Position numbers and translations under genes: made by a program. Positions 59,275 to 64,000 of a DNA stretch of 64,000 nucleotides are shown here, one piece after another. How positions within the stretch are numbered: the first letter of the stretch is position 1; each line of letters starts with the position of its first letter. The stretch is taken from assembly GCF_026642255.1 (NCBI RefSeq), contig NZ_CP113264.1:3410001-3474000 (forward strand). The letters run 5' to 3'. Source of the stretch: Streptomonospora nanhaiensis (GTDB lineage: Bacteria > Actinomycetota > Actinomycetes > Streptosporangiales > Streptosporangiaceae). Under the pieces are notes generated by a model. That model had not been told where the DNA came from. It saw only the letters and a list, made by a program, of their open reading frames with translations, and searched no databases.

Positions 59275-59646
59275 TCAGGCTGCGGGTGTGCCCTGATGGT
59301 GGTACAGCCGCCACACTCCGTCGGGGTTCAGGCGCCACAGCGAACTCCGCAGCGCCCGCACCCCGCCGCGGTCGGTGGTGTAGGCCAGGTGCACCACCCC
59401 CGGTGCGACCAACCGTCCCGCCATGCCGGTAACCCGGACCGGCGCCGCCCCGGCGGGCACCGGCCCGTCCATGGTCGGCAGCTCGGTCAGTATCGCCTGA
59501 CGGTTCCAACGTCTCCCTGACCTGCCGACCTCGGTGAACTCCGGGTCCAGCAGCTCCCCCGCCAGGTGCCGTGACGCGCGCACCCGGGGGTCCAGCAGCC
59601 GCAGCTCCCCCTCGATCGCCCGCTCGACACCGTCGCCGTCCTCCAT
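59275..59646 (-). CDS. DUF4440/NTF2-like protein
   Basis: The 123-residue protein has the cone-shaped NTF2-like pattern: ERAIEGELRLLDPRVRAS, LAGELLDPEFTEVGRSGRRWNRQAIL, RLVAPGVVHLAYTTDRGGV and RSSLWRLNPDGVWRLYHHQGTP. Function unknown; possible ligand binding or isomerase. ATG 59646 follows GAGGGG. Confidence 0.88.
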   Translation of the reverse strand: MEDGDGVERAIEGELRLLDPRVRASRHLAGELLDPEFTEVGRSGRRWNRQAILTELPTMDGPVPAGAAPVRVTGMAGRLVAPGVVHLAYTTDRGGVRALRSSLWRLNPDGVWRLYHHQGTPAA

Positions 59647-59862
59647 GCCGTACCCCTCACCCGCCACACGCGGTGGTTCCTCGCCGCTGGCCGACACACG
59701 CCTCGTTCTCCCTTTCCCAGCGTCTCACCACCTCGGGCGGCCCGCTCCCCGGGACAATCCCATGGCAGAGGATTTCGGCATGTCCCGACGCGGCGGCATC
59801 TGCGGCCTGAGCGCCGCCGTGGCCGAGAGGTGAGGGCGGGGGCCGAGAGACGAGGAGGTGCC

Positions 59863-60465
59863 GTGGCTGTGCGACGAGGGGCGGACGGACTCCGGGCGGA
59901 GTTCGTCGCCAACCGGGAACGGGTCCGGTCCTGGCCGGGGCGGTGGGGATGCGGTGAGGTCGAGTGGCCGCCCTTCCACGAGATCCCCCGGCCCTGGGTG
60001 GTCCCGCCCCGCAAGCGGAAGAGGTGGCTCGAACGACACGCGCCCTTCCTGGAGGAGTACGAGTGGCGGCTGGAGGCGACTCCCGTGGCCGAGGGCGTCA
60101 ACTCGCTCCAGGCCGTGTGGGCCTTCGGCGGGGGCCACGGGTTCAAGGAGCTGACCATTCGCCTCGGGAGCTACTTCGACCCGGACTACCTGGCCGAGAC
60201 GCTGGCCCTCGGCATCGGCGCGGCCGGTCTCAGGGGCTGGAAGGACGACGACGTCCACGGCGTGTACACCTGGCTCCGCGACGGTGCGCGCCACTGCCTC
60301 TCCCCGGGGTCCGGCGCCGTGCGCGGACAGCACCGCACGGGCTTCCTCCTCTGCTCGATGTCGTGCTTGGCGATCAGCAGCACCGATGTCGTGACCGAGG
60401 TCCGCGTCACCCTCACCGGGACCGCACTGGACGGCGCACCGCTCACCGCCGACGGCCGGAGCTGA
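59863..60465 (+). CDS. Hypothetical protein
   Basis: The 200-residue protein has no recognised family. It has a basic, Pro-rich N-terminal third (PPRKRKRWLERHAPFLEEYEWRLE), a central region with FGGGHGFKELTIRLGSYFDPDYLAETL, and no signal peptide or transmembrane helix. GTG 59863 is preceded by AGGAGG 5 nt upstream. Confidence 0.7.
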   Translation: MAVRRGADGLRAEFVANRERVRSWPGRWGCGEVEWPPFHEIPRPWVVPPRKRKRWLERHAPFLEEYEWRLEATPVAEGVNSLQAVWAFGGGHGFKELTIRLGSYFDPDYLAETLALGIGAAGLRGWKDDDVHGVYTWLRDGARHCLSPGSGAVRGQHRTGFLLCSMSCLAISSTDVVTEVRVTLTGTALDGAPLTADGRS

Positions 60466-60546
60466 CGTAGGCCCCCCGGGGCCGGGTGCGCCCGCGAAGG
60501 CGCGGCCCCGGCCCCGGCGGCGCCGATCGTGCCGTGCCGGCCGCCG

Positions 60547-62727
60547 TCAGACGCCGGTGAGGACGACCAGGCGCTGCGTCGCGCGGGTCATGGCGACGTA
60601 GCGGTCGACCGCACCCTCGATCCCCTCGCCGAACCCCTGCGGGTCGACGAGGACGACAAGGTCGAACTCCAGCCCCTTCGCCAGCTGCGGTGTCAGGGAA
60701 CGCACGCGCGGCGTCGCCCGGAACGCCGGATCGCCGATGACGCAGGCGGTCCCCTCCGCGTTCCCGGCGAGCCACGCGTCGAGGACCCGGTGCAGGTCCT
60801 CGACGGGTCCGTGCGTGACGGGGATCCCGCCGGCGCGCACCGAGGTCGGCACGTTGGCGTCCGGCAGCGCGGCCCGGATGACCGGCTCGGCCTCCGCCAT
60901 GACCTCCTCCGGCGTCCGGTAGTTGATGCTCAGGGAGGCCGTCTCGATCCGGTCGAACCCGACCCGTTCGAGCCGTTCCCGCCACGGCTCGGTGAACCCG
61001 TGCCTGGCCTGGGCGCGGTCCCCGACGATGGTGAAGCTCCGGGAGGGGCAGCGGAGCAGCAGCATGCGCCACTCCGCGTCGGTCAGCTCCTGGGCCTCGT
61101 CCACGACGATGTGCGCGAACGGTCCGGCGAGGAGGTCCGGGCTCGCGGAGGGCAGTGCGGCCTCGTCCACCAGGGTGTCCTGGAGGTCCCGTCCGTGCAG
61201 CATCGTCACGATGCCCTCGCCGTCGTCGTCCGCCGCGAGCAGGTTGTCGATGACGCCCGACATGCGCTCGCGCTCGGCCGCGACGGCGGCCCTGCGCCGG
61301 CGCTCGCGCAGTGACGCCCCCGGGTCGCCCAGGCGCCGGCGCGCCGCGTCCAGGAGCGGCAGGTCGGACACGGTCCAGGCCTGGGCGTCCTCCCGCTGGA
61401 GCCCGCGGACCTCGTCCGGGCCCAGCCAGGGCGCGCACAGGCGCAGGTAGGCGGGGACGGACCACAGGTCGCCGACGAGATCGGTCGGCTCGATCATCGG
61501 CCACGCGCGCTGGAGGGCCGTGACGAGCTCCTCGTCCCGCATGAGCGAACCGCGCACGAGGTCGGGGGTGACGTCCTCGTCGTCGTGCTTGTCGGCCACG
61601 ATCGACGCCAGCTCGTCCCAGATCTGCTCGCGCGCCTCGTTGTGCGGGGTCCCCGGCCCGGGGGCCGAGAACGCCTCGGCCCAGTCGTCGGCGCCCAGCC
61701 AGACCTCGGACCAGTCCGTGGAGACCGTCATCCCCTCGGTGGGCGGCTTCTCGTAGAACCTGACGGCCGCCTCGATCGAGTCGACCAGGCCCGCCGACGA
61801 CTTCAGCGCGGCGACCCCGGGGTCCTTCTCCGGCTTCGCCGAGGCGCCCTCCGGGACGAGGTCCCGCAGGGTGCAGGTCTGCACGCCCTCCTCCCCGAGG
61901 CTGGGAAGGACGTCGGCGACGTAGGCCAGGTAGGGCTGGTGCGGACCGACGAACAGCACGCCGCCCCGGCGGTGGCCGAGCCGCGGGTCGGAGTACAGGA
62001 GGTGGGCGGTGCGGTGCAGGGCGACGACGGTCTTCCCCGTGCCCGGCCCGCCGTCGACGACCAGGGCGCCGCGGGACCCGGCGCGGATGATGGCGTCCTG
62101 ATCGGCCTGGATGGTGCCGAGCACGTCCCTCATCCGGGACGACCGGTTGTCGCCCAGGCTGGCGATGAAGGCGGACTGGTCGTCGAGGGCGGCGTGCCCC
62201 TCGAACCCGTCGGCGGTGAACACCTCGTCCCAGTAGTCGCTGATCCGGCCGCGGGTCCACCGGTACCGGCGGCGGCTGGCCAGCCCCATCGGGTCGGCGT
62301 GGGTGGCCGCGAAGAACGGCTCGGCCGCCGGGGAGCGCCAGTCGATCAGGAGGCGGCGCCCCTCGACGTCGGTGAGGCCGAGCCGCCCGATGTAGACGGG
62401 ACCGGATCCGTCCGCGCCGACGATGTGCCCGAGGCACAGGTCCAGGCCGAAACGGCGCAGGGCGCGCAGGCGGTTGGCCATCCGGTGGATCTCCAGGTCC
62501 CGGTCCAGGACCTCACGCCCCTTGCCGACGGGCGCGCTGCGCCGGGCGTCCAGGCGGGCGGACAGTTCGGAGACCGACTGTTCGAGGCTCTGCGCGATGG
62601 ACGCGAAGTGCCGTTCGTCGTCGGCGATCAGGGCCGGGTCGGCCTTGGCGGCGAGGTGCTCGGGGAGGTCGAACGCGCTGGTGGTGAGGCTGTTCACGCC
62701 GTCTCCCATGTCGTCGGTGCTGGTCAC
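60547..62727 (-). CDS. helR: RNA polymerase recycling motor ATPase HelR
   Basis: The 726-residue UvrD/HelD-like superfamily 1 protein has an N-terminal coiled-coil region, Walker A GGPGTGKT (about 226-233), a long insertion, motif II IVVDEAQELTDAEWRML (about 540), motif IV-V SINYRTPEEVMAEAEPVI and motif VI YVAMTRATQRLVVL. The length and upstream RAE match HelR, which displaces rifamycins from RNA polymerase and recycles stalled enzyme (established for Streptomyces HelR). The GTG start at 62727 follows a CAGAAT box by 8 nt, with no ribosome-binding site, so it is probably leaderless. Likely induced by rifamycins. Confidence 0.9.
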   Translation of the reverse strand: MTSTDDMGDGVNSLTTSAFDLPEHLAAKADPALIADDERHFASIAQSLEQSVSELSARLDARRSAPVGKGREVLDRDLEIHRMANRLRALRRFGLDLCLGHIVGADGSGPVYIGRLGLTDVEGRRLLIDWRSPAAEPFFAATHADPMGLASRRRYRWTRGRISDYWDEVFTADGFEGHAALDDQSAFIASLGDNRSSRMRDVLGTIQADQDAIIRAGSRGALVVDGGPGTGKTVVALHRTAHLLYSDPRLGHRRGGVLFVGPHQPYLAYVADVLPSLGEEGVQTCTLRDLVPEGASAKPEKDPGVAALKSSAGLVDSIEAAVRFYEKPPTEGMTVSTDWSEVWLGADDWAEAFSAPGPGTPHNEAREQIWDELASIVADKHDDEDVTPDLVRGSLMRDEELVTALQRAWPMIEPTDLVGDLWSVPAYLRLCAPWLGPDEVRGLQREDAQAWTVSDLPLLDAARRRLGDPGASLRERRRRAAVAAERERMSGVIDNLLAADDDGEGIVTMLHGRDLQDTLVDEAALPSASPDLLAGPFAHIVVDEAQELTDAEWRMLLLRCPSRSFTIVGDRAQARHGFTEPWRERLERVGFDRIETASLSINYRTPEEVMAEAEPVIRAALPDANVPTSVRAGGIPVTHGPVEDLHRVLDAWLAGNAEGTACVIGDPAFRATPRVRSLTPQLAKGLEFDLVVLVDPQGFGEGIEGAVDRYVAMTRATQRLVVLTGV

Positions 62728-62751
62728 GAAGGACGATTCTGCAGCACGACG

Positions 62752-62771
62752 GGGGTCTTGCCGCAAGCCCC
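62752..62771. promoter_or_regulatory. Rifamycin-associated element (RAE)
   Basis: Read on the minus strand, GGGGCTTGCGGCAAGACCCC matches the RAE inverted repeat known upstream of rifamycin-resistance genes (GGGGCTTGCGGCAAGGCCC in the literature) at nearly every base. It lies 25 bp upstream of the helR start and covers the -35 region of helR and of a divergent promoter. Confidence 0.85.
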
Positions 62772-62825
62772 CGGGTGCGCTATAAGTTGAGAGTGGAGAG
62801 GAGTTCCCAGAACCCTCTCCTTTTT
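62758..62825 (+). promoter_or_regulatory. Divergent RAE promoter running into an intrinsic terminator
   Basis: On the plus strand, -35 TTGCCG (62758-62763, inside the RAE), 17-bp spacer, and -10 TATAAG (62781-62786) form a good promoter. The predicted start is near 62793, directly at a hairpin: GGAGAGG (62795-62801) pairs with CCTCTCC (62814-62820), and GTTC with GAAC inside it. TTTTT (62821-62825) follows. A transcript from this promoter would be only about 30-35 nt. Confidence 0.6.
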
Positions 62826-62894
62826 CGTGCGCCGGGGGCGGGCCCCTGGGGGACGGCCCGGTGGGCCGCCGCACGCGTACGGCGGTCGGCGGCC

Positions 62895-63503
62895 TCAGCC
62901 GGCGGGACGCAGGTGGTCCAGGGCCTCCGGCGGAACCGGGTAGGGGCGCTCCTCGGGGAGCAGGCGGGCGGCCGCGGCGGTGTCCCCCTCCCGGACGAGC
63001 GCGTGCACACGCCGGACCAGCGGGGTCACGTCGGTGATGGACACGGTCCACTCGTCGGCGTAGCGCCGCGAGGCCTGCCCGGACAGCCCCAGCTGGAGGG
63101 ACCGGTGGGCCAGCGGGGCCAGGCTCAGGTCGCGTTCGGGGTCCCACTGCACACGCGCGGAGGACTCCCGCAGCCGACGCCTCCACGTCTCCCGCTCGGT
63201 GTGCACGCGGGGCTCGAAGTGCGACAGGCACGCGTCGCGCAGCGCCAGCTCGAACCCCTCACGGCTGATCTCCACCGCCAGCACGGTCTCCTGGTCCTTC
63301 TTGAGACCCCACCCGCATCGGTACATCATCCACATGAACGACGGTTTCACCCAGGTCATCCGCTCCCTCTTCCAGGAGGAGGGGAAGCGGCCCTGCCGGG
63401 CGGCAGGCAGTCCGATGGAGGGGGTGTAGGCCTGGTAGACGGTGACGGAGGTGTCGGTGTGCAGGGCGCGGATCTGGTACCGCGGGACGTCGGGGGCGTT
63501 CAT
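62895..63503 (-). CDS. DUF4291 domain-containing protein
   Basis: The 202-residue protein fits DUF4291: VYQAYTPSIGLPA, ERMTWVKPSFMWMMYRCGWGLKKDQE, then VQWDPERDLSLAPLAHRSLQLGLSG and YADEWTVSITDVT. The function is unknown. It lies between the helR promoter and a partial serine hydrolase. The ATG at 63503 has no strong ribosome-binding site. Confidence 0.88.
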   Translation of the reverse strand: MNAPDVPRYQIRALHTDTSVTVYQAYTPSIGLPAARQGRFPSSWKRERMTWVKPSFMWMMYRCGWGLKKDQETVLAVEISREGFELALRDACLSHFEPRVHTERETWRRRLRESSARVQWDPERDLSLAPLAHRSLQLGLSGQASRRYADEWTVSITDVTPLVRRVHALVREGDTAAAARLLPEERPYPVPPEALDHLRPAG

Positions 63504-63589
63504 AACCGCTCAGGGTGGTGCCCCGGCCGGTCCCCGGGCAACCGGATTTCCGGGGGCTACCGCTCCCCCACCGGTGGCGCACCGGCCGC

Positions 63590-64000
63590 TCAGACGACCT
63601 CGGGCGCGGCCCGCATGCCGACGTAGGCGTACCGTGTGCCGTCGGCGGACGTCGTGAAGACCACCGGCATCCAGTCCTCCCCGAAGGAGGTACCGCTGAC
63701 GGATGCCGCGAACACGGTCGCCGTGGCCGTCTCCTCCACCGGCACCAGGTCCGCCTCCAGCGGCGGCGAGAAGCGGCTCATGCCGTCCACGAACTCGTAG
63801 ACCATCCGGAGGCCGTTCCCGCCCCCGGTGACGGTGATGACGACGCCCGGACGGCGGTAGGCGCCGGTGAGGCGGGCCGTGTCCACGGCGGGAGGCTGCT
63901 CCGGAGGGGCGAAGCGGTCGGGCATGCGCACGCCGGCCAGAGCGGCGAGCAGTTCCCCGAACAGGTCGGCGTAGAGGCTGCGCGCCCCTCCCCCGTTGGT
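63590..64000 (-). CDS. Serine hydrolase C-terminal fragment (beta-lactamase family, partial)
   Basis: The frame is open to the right edge, so the N-terminal catalytic part lies outside the window. The visible 136 residues start TNGGGARSLYADLFGELLAALAG, which is the end of a beta-lactamase-family serine hydrolase domain. A strand-rich C-terminal domain follows (LTGAYRRPGVVITVTGGGNGLRMVYEFVDG), as in penicillin-binding-protein-like esterases. The catalytic S-x-x-K cannot be checked here. Confidence 0.75.
   Translation of the reverse strand, partial: TNGGGARSLYADLFGELLAALAGVRMPDRFAPPEQPPAVDTARLTGAYRRPGVVITVTGGGNGLRMVYEFVDGMSRFSPPLEADLVPVEETATATVFAASVSGTSFGEDWMPVVFTTSADGTRYAYVGMRAAPEVV

Noticed and set aside
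60443..62437. 664-codon minus-strand open frame inside helR
   Set aside because: It is an Arg/Pro/Gly-rich shadow of the HelR frame; HelR itself has all SF1 helicase motifs.
1..64000. CRISPR arrays, insertion sequences, att sites, origin
   Set aside because: No regularly spaced repeats, transposase motifs or integrase genes were seen on either strand.

Overview
The window is 64 kb of very GC-rich DNA (roughly 70-75% G+C, with G/C-rich third codon positions). Its gene families are typical of a filamentous or soil actinobacterium: NarL/DesK two-component pairs, a PASTA-less Ser/Thr kinase, a SigB/F-type sigma factor, DUF397, DUF418, HelR with a rifamycin-associated element, a TGS-less second threonyl-tRNA synthetase, and an Otr(A)-type protein. 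A Nocardiopsis-like or Streptosporangiales relative would fit, but that is inference. I found no rRNA, tRNA, CRISPR array, insertion sequence, phage or replication origin. The window reads as chromosomal-arm-like accessory DNA: short operons, many regulator/target pairs, detoxification and resistance genes, and some decayed genes.

Layout. 1-4.4 kb: an ECF sigma factor cut by the window edge, a metal ABC importer (lipoprotein, ATPase, permease) behind a DtxR/MntR-like box, and a VanZ-like protein. 4.6-10 kb: a Ser/Thr kinase, a CPYC flavin disulfide reductase, a lipase with its catalytic centre deleted, and a GbsR/MarR regulator-hydrolase operon behind a perfect 36-bp palindrome. 10-16.3 kb: a guanine deaminase fused to a beta-propeller, then a NarL/DesK pair downstream of an ABC exporter. 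16.5-25.9 kb: a DUF418 protein, an attenuated short threonyl-tRNA synthetase, an exonuclease-BRCT protein, a baeRF-type protein, an AraC-GyrI regulator, a MerR/ene-reductase pair and a hydrolase. 26-34 kb: an MFS exporter, MarR, an SDR-like protein, a tautomerase, an HTH regulator, an Otr(A)-like ribosomal protection gene broken by a frameshift (with a second fossil of its 3' end), and an ArsR/SRPBCC operon. 34-38 kb: PhoD in an AT-rich setting, an 870-bp gene-poor stretch, a small peptidoglycan-binding protein and a SigB/F-type sigma factor. 38.5-48.7 kb: three APH-like kinases, a DJ-1/PfpI protein, an MFS exporter, several small proteins, a double DUF6924 protein, a methyltransferase and an MntR-like regulator. 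48.8-58.3 kb: LysR, an Imm5-like protein, an AKR/HxlR pair, a membrane protein with a two-component system, GNAT, and a benzoylformate-decarboxylase-like enzyme with an orphan solute-binding lipoprotein. 58.5-64 kb: a RelE/XRE toxin-antitoxin pair, a DUF4440-like protein, HelR with its RAE, DUF4291 and the end of a serine hydrolase.

How it works together. Several circuits can be read from the DNA. The MntR-like regulator at 47.7-48.4 kb probably controls the metal importer at 1-3.4 kb, which carries a matching box. The threonyl-tRNA synthetase sits behind a leader peptide with three consecutive Thr codons and a terminator, so it should rise when charged tRNA-Thr falls. HelR sits behind an RAE that overlaps the -35 regions of two divergent promoters. 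The GbsR, MerR, HxlR and ArsR genes each lie next to a dyad and a likely target. Many starts follow a TANNNT box by 6-8 nt without a ribosome-binding site, so leaderless mRNAs are probably common. Functions implied for antibiotic protection are HelR (rifamycins), the short ThrRS (possible backup against ThrRS inhibitors), an APH(9)-like kinase, two further APH-like kinases, and the broken Otr(A)-like gene.
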